Origin: Multifurca ochricompacta
Taxonomy: Eukaryota; Basidiomycota; Agaricomycetes; Russulales; Russulaceae
NCBI GenBank assembly: GCA_022496185.1
Contig: WTXG01000016.1
Coordinates: forward strand, 186,001 to 250,000
Direction of reading: 5' to 3'
Length of the DNA: 64,000 nucleotides
Shown: positions 1 to 10,887 of the stretch, piece by piece
How the letters are laid out: the number at the start of each line of letters is the position of its first letter
How positions within the stretch are numbered: position 1 is the first letter of the stretch
Notes under the pieces: generated by a model
What the model was told of the DNA's origin: nothing
Seen by the model: the letters and a program-made list of their open reading frames with translations, nothing else
Database searches by the model: none
Made by a program: the position numbers and the translations under genes

Positions 1-278
1 CATCAAATTCACCACTCAGTCGTCCTGCACCTCATCCTCTCCCCCCAGAACAGCAACGTGAATTTGAAGCTCTTCAACGACAGGCTGAGGTCACAGCGAT
101 CGCTCCATCAGATCAGCCAGAAAAACATCCGGATACGCCTGCCCCTCTTAAGGCCGAATTTGATGGCGACGTCAATCCACTAACAGGTGAGCGCGGTGGG
201 CCGAAGCGCGAACCCGTCCAGCGCTGGGTGGAGCAGGAGGGTGATTGGAGTTTTAAAGGGAGAGTGTCAGATTTCTGA
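1..278 (+). CDS. SDHAF4: Succinate dehydrogenase assembly factor 4 (SDHAF4/Sdh8), 3' part
   Basis: The 5' end lies outside the window. From base 3 a single open frame runs to the TGA at 276-278, giving about 91 residues. The C-terminus carries the family signature: DVNPLTGERGGPKR, then a tryptophan-rich stretch, GDWSFKGRVSDF and stop. Known SDHAF4 proteins end in NPxTGExGGP...GDWxxxGRxSDF. The family is a small mitochondrial matrix chaperone that binds the flavinated SdhA subunit and helps assemble complex II. The residues upstream are Pro/Gln/Glu-rich and poorly conserved, as is normal after the import presequence. The gene converges with COG2 across an 890-bp interval. Recognition rests on the C-terminal motif alone, but that motif is diagnostic. 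Confidence 0.9.
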   Translation, partial: SNSPLSRPAPHPLPPEQQREFEALQRQAEVTAIAPSDQPEKHPDTPAPLKAEFDGDVNPLTGERGGPKREPVQRWVEQEGDWSFKGRVSDF

Positions 279-1168
279 CTGAATGAATGAGCACTTGTAA
301 AGTGCCAAGGTGACGTTGCGGGGAGTTAACCAACAACAACTATGTATGTACCCGCTTATTTTTGCTTGTCCTCTCCTACAATTAATACGGTTCCTGCCCT
401 TTAAAGTCATCGTCATCATACATAGATACCCCCCGAGGGCACGTATTAATTGCAATATGACTCCAAAAATCCAAAACCTATCTACTCATTCTCATTCGGT
501 CCGCACCCTCCTATACTTTCATCTATCGGGCAATCATTTTACGGTGCTCAAAGGCCTGTTTATGAGTTTGAGTCCCTGCTCCTCTGTAATAGCAACAATC
601 CCACAGAGCAATATCGGTTTCACTCGCCATTCAGATGCAAACTTGTTTATGTTACCACAGACGGCGCTCGGTAGTTCTGCCGGTAAACCAAATCATCCCT
701 TGATCTTCTTCATGTATTCGGGGTTCCCGTCATGATGTGGTTCATCTTTGTCTTATTCGTTTAGTTCATTCTCCTCCACGCAGTGCGGTCCGTCCATCTC
801 TATCATCTACACAATCGAAAATGACTCCTTCGTCTTGGCCTCGGCACTACATCTCGTCTATTTCACTCGTGCTCAATTGATCATCACGTAACCCCAATGT
901 AGGGCACGTTTCGTTTCGTTTCGTTTCATTGAGATGATGTCCTGTCTGGCGCTCGCCCCATCTCGGCGCCGAACGTGCGAATCGGACAACCCACCAATGT
1001 CCGAATATATTTCCCCTGAGCCCCTACCGTCATTACTCTCCATGTAAGGGTATGTGCGTCAGGGCGATTCCCCTCGAACAGCATTACCAATATTTTAATA
1101 TTCGTAATTCACGAAATCAAGTACTAAGCAATACAACACCGCAGCAGAACAAGGGGCTTGCTTAGTTC
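279..1168. other. Convergent intergenic region without a recognised gene
   Basis: This lies between the stop of SDHAF4 (+) and the stop of COG2 (-), so it holds both 3' UTRs. Open frames here are short and have no recognisable motif. A short run of TTTCG repeats sits at about 906-928. Confidence 0.6.
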
Positions 1169-4100
1169 TCATGACGGTGCTGACGCATCTTCCAATATCC
1201 CTTTAGTAGAATCCAGGGGACAGGTGACAGAGATATTCCCCAACTCACCGTCGTCTAAAGGAGCGATCGCCATCTCATACAACGACTTGAAACTCAAGCT
1301 CCCTTGCACATCTACGCCAAGCGCCTCCGCGTCTTTTCCGAACGCCTCGACATCGAGTTCCATCTGCTGCCTTATCCGCTCCTCATCGCGCCCATCATGT
1401 TCCTTCGGCACTCCCCCGAAGAGTGAGAACGCGGGCTTTTTCCCCTTCTTTAGCTTCCTCAGCGACTCTTCCTTCTTCCGCATCGCTGTCACGTAGAATA
1501 TGTATTTTTGCACCACAGCCTCGAACACCTCTTCTGCATAGAGACGCATGAACTCCTCCTTCAGAGGGGTACCATAACCATCCCCCAATTCCATCCCGAA
1601 GAAGGCACGAATCGGGCGCAACACGCCCCCAACGAAAAAGCTCGGTTCCGATGGTGGGCGTTTATTCGACATGGCGCGGAACTGTAGTGGCATGGAGCGT
1701 ACAGGCTGTAGCGCGTCGCTCGCGCGGCGAGTCAGAATAGATATAATCTGCGAGGAGAGTGGCGGGATGAGAGCGGTCAAATTGTCCAAGGTAGCACGCA
1801 AGCCATCTGTCACATGAGACGATCAGAATAGTCAAGTATAGAGCAAGAGAAAAAGTCGACGAGAAAAAGAGACATGCCTTCCGCTTGGACAGGTTCCGCG
1901 GGAGCTTCCCCTTCGGCGATCAAAGATGCCAACATTGGGCCGACTTCCTCACGCCACAGCACCAATGTCTGGGACTCCAGCGATTTCACATCAGCGATCA
2001 CGGCTGCGCATTGACGCAACAGCGCATCGTCGGCCGCGGATGACTCTGAGGAGTTACCCTCAACCTGCAGGGCGGGTGTCGACGCGCGTGAGACTGCCTT
2101 TGGTGTCTCCCCAGGGCTGAGCTGCACAGATTCAAATGCGAGTCGTACCTTCTCGCTGACTGGAGGTAAGGATTTTGAAAGGTCGAATTGAAAAAGTGGG
2201 AGGATACTCTCGATCCATGTGCGGTACCGACTTAGTATTTGTAACATAAGTCTCCAAAAACGATGTACGAGCTGTGGTACATAGACAGTGCGGTCCCAGC
2301 ACGTTGTCATTGCCGACCATACTGCAGCTGAGGAGGTCATCACAAAGGGGCTAATCTCCACTGTTCTCACCATTTACAATAAGCACCCTCAAAACCCTCA
2401 GCACTGAGCTGACAAACCTTTCTTCAAGCTTGATTCCGGTTCAAGCTTGCTCGTGGACAAGGCTTCTTCAAGGCGTGTTACGATCTCTTTCCATCGCAAC
2501 TGGAAGTACACGGGCAACTGCCAGCGTCGCTCGAACGCCAGGAACGTAGGGTGCGCGGCCATGACTTGAGTAGCACGTGCAGATGGCGCAAGGTATTGGA
2601 GAGAGCGAATAAACGATTGAGTCGTCTCATGATTCTGTTTCTGCCAGTCGAGCGGTGCCCAAAGCCGAAATGTCCAAGGGGCGTACGCACCCTGCGAAAC
2701 TCATCCGGCCGCCCTGTGGCAAACAAAGTACTGCCGAGTTCGTCCATGAGAGCGCGCGCGATCTCAGCCCACACCACATTGGCAAGAATCTCAAATCCCT
2801 TCGTGTTGCCCGAGCCATCAACATCATCTGTCTCTTGCCCATTCCTCGCGCTGATGCGTTCTGCAACATCCATGATACGCTTCAGATCGCGTTCCACAAA
2901 CGCAAGGATGTTGTTATACAAAACGGCGAGCGCGTTTTCCACCTCATCTAGGCGGGGCGCGGCTGCAGAGCGGCATCGAAAGCATTTGTCCGTGACGCAA
3001 AGGCTGTGAAAGGTGGGTGAGGTGTTTGCGCCGTGTCGGGTACAGTGGCATTATCGCGTATTGGGAATGGGGTTTGCGGGATAATCGAAGAATGTGGCGC
3101 GTGAAATGCACCAGGGAAGATTGTCTACGGGTGGATAGATAGGTGAACCAGTCAGAGACAAAGCGATAGAATACCTTTTGACAAACTCGCGCAGGACATC
3201 GCGCCGGAGCACGTCCTCTGCGTCACGCCAAAGTTGAAGTGCATCATAGGTCCGCAGGCATTCCGTCAGATCGGCCATGCGCTTTGCCTTGTCGCCTTCC
3301 GTGAGCTTCCCCGTACTGAGCGCAGTGACAGTGTCTGAAAAAAGATGATCGAGGTCTGATGATAGTGTTGATTGGATGCGGCTGATTCTCTGTGAGGACC
3401 TAACGGTTGGATGGGAAAGAACTTGACAGGAGGGACAGCCTACAAACCCATTGGATCTCGTCGACAAACGCGGACCGGATGTCGGCCTGCGCTTTAGAGA
3501 CGTGATAGAGAAGCTGACCATATTCCGCCGCAACACGAACAAGATGCTTTGCGCGGTTTCCTCGCGGCCTTTATCAACTAGGCTTGAGCAAGCACGGGGA
3601 CAAGACGAGGCAGACCCCACCGATTGTCGCCATCCTCGCTCAGTCCTCCAAGGGACTTCAAGAAAGAGTCTTGAGCTCAGGTGAAGACGGGCCATCTGGC
3701 GAAGCTATGAGAAGCAATGATTCGAGACGGGTCACCGACTCCGATATTTTGAGAAGTAAATGTAGGTAAGTCTGCGTCAAGGCCGTTAAGACACGCATGA
3801 TAATGTGTATTGGGCGGACCTTTTCATCGCGAAGTGAAGACCGCTTCCTGAGCTTGCTCTGAATGGCATCCTGAACAAGAGAGAGTTCCTGACGGGATTG
3901 CTAATAGTTCCTGTTGGCAAGATGGCGCATTACTACATGGATGCGACACTCACCAGAATCTGGGATTTAAAATCACCCAATGGCAACTTAAGTCGTTCAA
4001 GTCTCTCACCCTCCCCTCTCAGGTCTGTACTCAGGCTAATAAAGGCCTCATAATCATCGTTGATGAGCTGGACGAGCTCCTCCTTAAGGACTGCCAAGTA

Positions 4101-4343
4101 GTCTCGCAGTTCCGCTCGTAAGTCAGGTAAAGACGTGTGTACACGCGAGAGAAGGAACTCCTCCACGTTGAAAGTGGCTGTGGCGAAGAAGGGATTGCTG
4201 TGTGCAAGTGGGGGATACAAGGGGAGGTCGTGAGGGGGTGCGTCAAGAGAGTGTTCACGCGCTTCGAGTTCATCAGCAAGCCGCTCCAGCTCGAAAGGGT
4301 CGCGGGAGGTGATCGGCGCTGTGTTTGGGCTCTGTAGATCCAT
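1169..4343 (-). CDS. COG2: Conserved oligomeric Golgi complex subunit 2 (COG2)
   Basis: This multi-exon minus-strand gene encodes a subunit of the COG tether, which retains and recycles Golgi enzymes in retrograde vesicle traffic. Exon 1 (4343-3954, 130 codons) has the COG2 N-terminal pattern: FNVEEFLLSR, then LRDYLAVLKEELVQLINDDY, FISLSTDLRGEGE and LPLGDFKSQIL. The next exon starts near 3888 (QDAIQSKL...SVTRLESLLL). Later pieces include VAAEYGQLLYHVSKAQADIR (about 3560-3470), a block near 2940-2690 ending in the WAEIARALMDELGS region, YVPQLVHRFWRLMLQILSRY (about 2290-2200), and the conserved C-terminal domain in 1813-1169, stop at 1171-1169. One joint near 3680-3670 needs a one-base frame change that I could not explain by a good splice pair. 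The 5' end faces the SmD3 stop about 250 bp away on the same strand. Confidence 0.87.
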
Positions 4344-4589
4344 GGAATGAAGAAATGTAGATGATTGAGGTAATTGCAGAGCATGAACACCCCAAGCGCC
4401 GTGCTTGTAGTTTGCGATGCCTCCTCACCAGTTATATGCGCCGCCATCATGACATCGCCGAATTTCGCCTTACTCATAGATGGACACTTGGCAAACACGA
4501 ATTTTTCGGAATGAGGTAGCTAAGTGAAGTAGTACAAAGACAAGGAAATAACAGATGTTGGGTGGATGCTACAAACAACGAAGCTGATG

Positions 4590-5202
4590 TCACCGCCGGA
4601 TGCCCCTTGCCGCAGGAACACCGCGACCACGACGAGCTGTGGTAAACAAATATTAATAGCACGTCCATCTCGAATGGTCGAAGAGGAAACATTACCGTTG
4701 GCTGGGTAAGAACATTAACATGATTTGAACGCCGAGAGAAGAGAACAACCGACCTCTCATGATAGTGGCACGTCCACGTGCCGTGCCAATACCCCGCCCC
4801 CGCATAGCATTAGGGCCAACACGCTTGAACCTATAATGACACCGCAATGTGAGAAAACCACAATAACTAAAAGAGGTTGCGTTGCATACATGGGGGCATT
4901 TTGTAGCATATCGGGTACAATGAAGAAGCGGACCATGCTTCCTCGAATATAAACCTGATCGAGCTGAGAGACGCGACCATCCCTGCCAGTTACTGTGATA
5001 TCCTTTAAGGAGATGTTGAGATTATCCTCCGCTTCAAGGGAAAAAAAGGAAGGATCAGTAGGAAGAACAATCAGGGCCGTGTAAAAGGGTCACCTTCGGC
5101 AAGCTTTCCACGATAAAGCTGCCCTGTCTTTAGCTCAACGGTGACAACATGTCCAAGAGACTCGTGGAGAAGTTTTACAGGGACACCTAGACCTGCAGAC
5201 AT
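4590..5202 (-). CDS. SMD3: Small nuclear ribonucleoprotein Sm D3
   Basis: SmD3 is a core protein of the heptameric Sm ring on spliceosomal snRNAs. The start ATG is at 5202. Exons derived from splice signals: 5202-5094, 5031-4890, 4830-4754, a proposed 6-nt micro-exon 4701-4696, and 4636-4590. The joined frame gives exactly 126 residues, the same length as the human protein. Sm1 motif: [20 protein letters not shown]...[16 protein letters not shown]. Sm2 motif: [20 protein letters not shown]. The tail is RG-rich ([15 protein letters not shown], then RRGRGVP), as expected for the arginine-methylated SmD3 tail. Without the micro-exon the frame still holds and two residues (Ala, Asn) are lost. The donor of intron 3 (GTCGGT) is weak. 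It is divergent to the first F-box gene, with 350 bp between the starts. Confidence 0.93.
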
Positions 5203-5552
5203 TATTGAATGAAAGTGAAAGTGAAACTGGATGGGTTGGTACGGACGATGAAGATGAAGATGTGATGGGACAGTCACATCACGAGACTTGATTGTCACGT
5301 GTCACAAAATTCACTCTCCTCGTTTGTGGATTTGTGGATGTGGCTTGTTCCATCACCCATCATTCAGTTTGGCTACTTCCGTTTGTTGTTCTCATTAATC
5401 TGTGGACGCGTGCCAGTGCTGTGTGTGGCAGCGGCCGCCTGCGACGGCGGTGGCTTTTGAAATGATATTTCCTTTATATTCAGCCATCTTTCCTTCTCTC
5501 TAGCCCCACTACGTTTCGTTCATCTACCTCAACATATTTGGAAGAGTTCATC

Positions 5553-8118
5553 ATGTGTTCGTATAGCACTCTCGCAGAATTCCCCTCATCGATCGGGGGG
5601 CGTCTACAACCTTTGGCATCGGATGTCAATGACTTTGTTTCGGGTTTCGATGATGGTGGGTGCAACCCGGATAGTCTCTCCGGTCTCGACATCATGTCGG
5701 CGACGTGAGCGTTGAACAGCACATCTTATGCAATTGGCAGTCCCCACGATATCATCACCGCCCCTCGAAGAGCGTCCAATTAAGCGATCCAGGGTAACCC
5801 CGACTGATAACGAAAGCAATAACACTGGATCTTATAAGAGGACTGGGACTGTCGGACGCTTGAGTGAATTACCGTTGATGCCTTTGGACATCTTGTACGA
5901 GGTGTGTAGTATGTCTTCGGGCGTGATAGCAGTTATCTTGAGACACCGCTGTGGCTAGGTTCTCGGCCACCTTCCCCCGTCAGACTTGCTCTCCCTTAGT
6001 CGCATGAACAAAGCTTTTCGTTACGTCATTATGTCCCGCCGCTCTTTGTTTTTGTGGGCTGCTTCCCTTCGGGGTTGCGGTGCCCCACCTTGTCCAGAAG
6101 ATATGTCTGCGCCGGCATGGGCTCACCTTCTTTATGGCGGCGCCTATTGTTATGTGAGTTATCCATCAACTATAAGAACATACAGCGCTGAATGCAAGCT
6201 ACGTGATTCAGAGTTGCGGTGCAAAGCCAGTAACCAAGATCTTGTTTTCTTTGCGCCGTCGTGCCTGCAAGTCCTGCATGGCATCCCAGTAAGCCTATGG
6301 CACTATTGCGGTGCGCAATGAAGTCATTGACTATTACCAGTCTATTATGTCCCTCTCAAGTACCGCAGGAGCATAGAAACATGATTCCTTACGAAAATGG
6401 TCAGTCCAATTACAATCGCTCGCGATCTTTGTGCCAATGCTTTCCAGAGTATTTTGGGAACAGCATTCATCGGTCACGATGTTCCAATAATAGACACTGG
6501 TGGGATGTAGATGTCGAAGCCTTCTGCGCCGAATTGGATTCGCTTAAACGTCTTGCTGGCGATGCGGACAATACTACGCTTGATGTGGAGGCTACTGTGT
6601 CCGAATTCTTGGCACGAAAGAAAAAAGTGGTCGCTGACATTGGAGAGGTGAGTCTAGTATACCCTAATTATGGCACAGGACTTTGAGCCATTCCCGCTCC
6701 AGCATGCCCTCATCTGTTCGGCGTGGGTGAAGAACCGTAACGCCTGTCGAAGCACTCTATTATCCGACGTCCGGGCCAAACGCTTCGAAGAGTGGGTCGG
6801 GATACTTTGAGGCCGGGATGGTGTCTTATGCAACCTCTTACCAGTATAAAGTCTCGGTTCCTCGAGCTTGGGTATTCAGAGAAAGATGTGGTTCAGTTAC
6901 GTCTACACCCTGAAGTCCGAACCAGTAAGCCTATGTCTGAACGCGGTATGTGTGCGATCTACTTATACCGTCGTCTCAACTGACACGCAACGTCCGCAGT
7001 ATGGCAGCGCATTGCACCGCTACTACTTCCTCGAGTCAACAGTGCCAGAGACCAGCGCTTGGTGCGAGAAGGAGGAGAACATTATAGACAACGGAGGGCC
7101 CTTGTCGCAGATGCATATGCAAAAGTTTTGCGGCCACTCTCCCCACTTCGCCTCGCTCTTTCACCCACATTCGCCGATTTCTTGTGTGGTAACCAGGCTC
7201 TGGCCGATGCAGTAGCACTTAGCGCTGACCGTGACAATCTATACCTTCCAAAACTAATCTACGAGGCAATATGCAAGTTTTGTCCAGAGTTGGAAGCGCG
7301 AGCGGTAGAACGCGCAAGTCTTTTGCGATCGCTTCTTCCCAACTCCGCTGCTTATGGAGACGCGCCAGACGAGGCAGTCCTTTCCCTTGCAACATCGGTA
7401 TATGAATGCTCAGATTGTCGTGAACCAGCTTCTGGGCTTCACATGCTTGCCCACAATTGCGATCGTTCGCAGAAACCTAAGACTTTGAACGTTCATCTCA
7501 GCGAGCAGGGCAGGGAGACAGTGGAAGCCCTTCTTCAAATTTTAGGGCTTGGAAAGGAAACTACGGCCTTGGAATTGGACAGAAGAAACGATAGATTCGT
7601 ATGTATATGGTGCACTCCGATGGTTTCCAATCAGGACAGAAGGAACGTCATAGGGTGCTGTTTACGGGACTGGCGCTCATGCGTGCGTTTGACATCCACT
7701 TACAACTAGTGTATCATACCACTGACGCTATCTGTACTGCAGGTTACACATGCAGTTGGTGTAAGGAGCGAAAGATGGCACCACAGCAATCCCTCTTGGA
7801 TCTTGGTAGGAACAGCACAGGTGGCAGGGCTATCCTCTGATAATGTCCTGATTGACCGCGCATATGGATGCATGTACTGTCCGATACCCATTGATATTCC
7901 CAGCGGCACTATTCGATGGTGTAGATCCGCCGGCGCGATAAAAGAGCATATTCAGAGAGAGTAAGTCCTTACATCTTCCATTTGGTTTGGTAATCAATTA
8001 ATACGGTGACTCCGGGTACAGACATGGGAAGAATGAACCGCTAGAAGGGAGTGACTTCTTTTTCAATTATGGGGCAAGGCGACCAGGCTGGAGATTGGTG
8101 CTGGCACGCCTCTCCTGA
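5553..8118 (+). CDS. F-box protein, copy A
   Basis: Multi-exon gene for an agaricomycete-type F-box protein, presumably a substrate adaptor of an SCF ubiquitin ligase. Exon 1 is 5553-5655 (103 nt), followed by an 86-nt intron. The F-box follows: GRLSELPLMPLDILYE, an intron of about 60 nt, then VLGHLPPSDLLSLSRMNKAF. Downstream come FRYVIMSRRSLFLW, CPEDMSAPAWAHLL, a helical block near 7059-7600 (LSPTFADFLCG...) and VYECSDC...LHMLAHNC. The last two exons give CMYC, then AIKEHIQREHGK, a C-x2-C...H-x4-H arrangement like a C2H2 finger, with the stop at 8116-8118. Intron positions match copy B at 10888-13480 across the gene, so the two are paralogues with conserved structure. All exons can be joined in frame. 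The substrate is unknown. Confidence 0.82.
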
Positions 8119-10887
8119 CACTGCTACAATCTCCTCTATTGGGTTGCTTTTTTACCGTAGTAGCTACGATAAAATCCTAACTTGGCTGAAAGATTTCAAT
8201 ACTACGAAAGAATATATTAATTGATGTTTAATTACTTTTTGCTTTTGCTTTTGGGACGAGGAACTTCCGTACCCTCTACTCCGCTGGCCATACACATGCA
8301 AGGATCTCGCCTGGTTCGTCTGGGCAACGTACTACTTGATGGCGACCATGAAACGTAACCGCTTCGTTTATTGGATTTGGCATGCGACCAAGACGTGGTG
8401 ACACTCCCGGCACGGGTGGTGAAGTTCAAGTGTTCGGCGGAGTCGAAGAGACGTCAAGTCTCTCGAAATTTCGGCGCTCGGGTTTATACTGACGAGGTAC
8501 GAGCGGCTGTAGTTGAGAAGCTTAGGATGTTTAGTCCGAGTAGTCATGCTAGATACAGGAGTCAGAGTCAGTTGTACGTAGCATTCAATGAGTTGCCGCT
8601 AGCACTCGAGTCGTCGTGAATCCTCGATCGAGGACCACGAATGCGGACCTGGTTTTCTGACGGGCCAAAGTACGTACAAGGTCTAAAAATTTCTATCCCC
8701 TCTATCTTAAATTTGGCGGGTACCTTGGACCGAACATTACACAAGGATAAGGGAATTTCTTCCTATTCCCATGGTAAATCAGCTCTTGGCTTCTTGAGTG
8801 AACACGGTCTGACATCCGGAATATAATAGATTTTTTAAGAGTAAGGGTGACCTCGATGTCCAGCATCGAAGGTGGATCACACACTCAAATTGCTTGGCGC
8901 CATCCAACTTTGCAATGATATATATTGCCAATGTCATCGTGATGCTGTCGCTGTCCCAAGTGTGGTTGCTGCTCATCATGTCTCTACCATTAAGAAGTCC
9001 CTAAAGGGATATTCACACGGAGCACTTTGCCCTTGATTTGAAGCCAGGGAAACGCTGTCATTGGTGATGAGGGAACGCCACGATCATCGACTTCGGCCTT
9101 TCTTTTTTTATAAAACTGTAAAAAGAAAGAGAGACCTGGTAGGTAGGAAGGAAGGCCATCGCAGGACTCCTTCTATGGTTTCAGCAGAGATAGGACCGCG
9201 ATAAAGAATAACGTAAGCCCGTCTGCTTGACTCTCCAAAGATTTGGCACCACATGGGCTTAACTACTAAAGTACGAATCCCTGAGAAGGGCTTCCCCTGT
9301 GTGAGATGCATGCACGAGAATGATAGGAGAACTAATGGGGGCAAGCACAGCAGAGGCACAGGTGCGCCCCACAGTCCTCCAGCACAGCAACGCCCCTCAG
9401 GGAAGCTGGCACGTCTGGATCTGCTATTGATAAATGATTTGCTCAATGGGTTTAATCCAAGTCTGCAACCGGTGATTATCAGGCTACTATGCCATGCGAT
9501 GCCAGTGTATATAACTGGTGACAAGTGATATGCACTGGCATTGATGCTATAGTCACTAATATGGACTGGACTGGGCACCTCAAGTCTGATTGATTGGCAC
9601 CAGCAAGGAACCTAGCTTGTCGGCTGGACACGCTTAGTGCACTGGCGGCGCTGTCTTTTTGAATGTTGTGTGCTCACTCGATTCGATGTGATGAAACACG
9701 CAGCCTCACTGGCACGCTGTGGCATTCAGAATACTCTGACGTTGGCGCAAACCTTCATCATGAGTCTGTTGCCTCTTCTTCTTTGAACACGCTGCACGTC
9801 ACGAATACGCATGGCCGGAAAATCAAGTTGACGCCTCTATCTTTTTCGTTTCCACCACGGGCTACACCGTGCGACGCACACTTGCGGCCTAGCACATGCC
9901 TATATTCCTGCACGACGCATCCCAATTTCATGCCTCGCCAGGCAAACATAAGTACACGAGCCTGGTTGCTCTCCTCGACGCTTCTCGCAGGTCAGGAAGC
10001 TGGACCACTATCACCGCGCGTTTTTGCAGGCTCCGGAGGGGGTAGCTAGGAGGGCCCCAAAGTCATATATAGAGTGGCTAGAGCACCACAGATTAGTATG
10101 GGGAGGGAGGTGACTATTTTGAAGCTTAAGCGAGGACGCGAATCAGGGCGGTGTGGTCAGCATTGAGGTGTCTTCGCAGGTGAGATGCGTGCAGTACCCA
10201 GACCCAGGGAACGGACGGGCGGGCCCGTGAACAAAAGTAGTACTGTTATCACAGACCCAATCATTCTGGCTGTACGCATTGGTATATGTCCATGCGCATC
10301 GTGGCCGACGAATTTCCTTCGGTGTCATGGTGTCTTGTGAACAATAATGGCACCAATTGCCTTTACTCCGTTTCATCGGCTAGCACAATGCGAACAAGCC
10401 GTCAAACAAGGTCGTATCGTATCGTATCGTATCGATGGTTCTGGTTTGGTGTACAAACCATAGACCATGTTTAAGGGTATTGACGTCATTCTGTGGTTAG
10501 GTTAGATTAAGTAAAGTCTTCCGGGTTACCGTTGCTGGACACTTCTCACTTCCTGCCTCAGCGTCACCGCGACTGCTGGTTCAACAAAGAAATCGAAATC
10601 CGGGTCGAACAAGGACAACAACTTGACCCGCAGTTTTGACCAGCTAAACAGAAAGAGCAACAATGTGGAGAGTGAACTAACGAGCGAACGAACGCCGAAA
10701 AAAAAGCAATTGTCACATCATGAATCACGAGACTTGCCACGATGGTCATTGCTTTACCATAATTGGCCCGTAGCGTGTGGATCGTGGACGTGGACGTGCA
10801 TATAATCCGACCGACCGGTGGCAGCTCCGTCTCCATCTATTTTCTGCTCACCTCACTGGCCCAGCATACATTCGTCCGACTTCGTGC
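8119..10887. other. Gene-poor spacer between the F-box paralogues
   Basis: Open frames on both strands in this 2.8 kb are short or of low complexity. The longest, on the minus strand at 9578-9108, has no motif I recognise. A minus-strand frame at 8429-8232 ends in a Lys/Ser-rich tail and could be a relic exon, but nothing supports it. A (CGTAT) microsatellite lies at 10413-10434. Confidence 0.5.
10413..10434. repeat. (CGTAT)n microsatellite
   Basis: Four and a half perfect copies of a 5-bp unit, in the spacer upstream of the second F-box gene. Confidence 0.9.

Noticed and set aside
4031..4498. A minus-strand frame overlapping the start of COG2
   Set aside because: It is a different frame of the same exon; only the 4343-3954 frame carries the COG2 pattern.
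9108..9578. A 156-codon minus-strand frame in the F-box spacer
   Set aside because: No motif, biased composition and no splice-consistent neighbours; likely chance in a stop-poor stretch.
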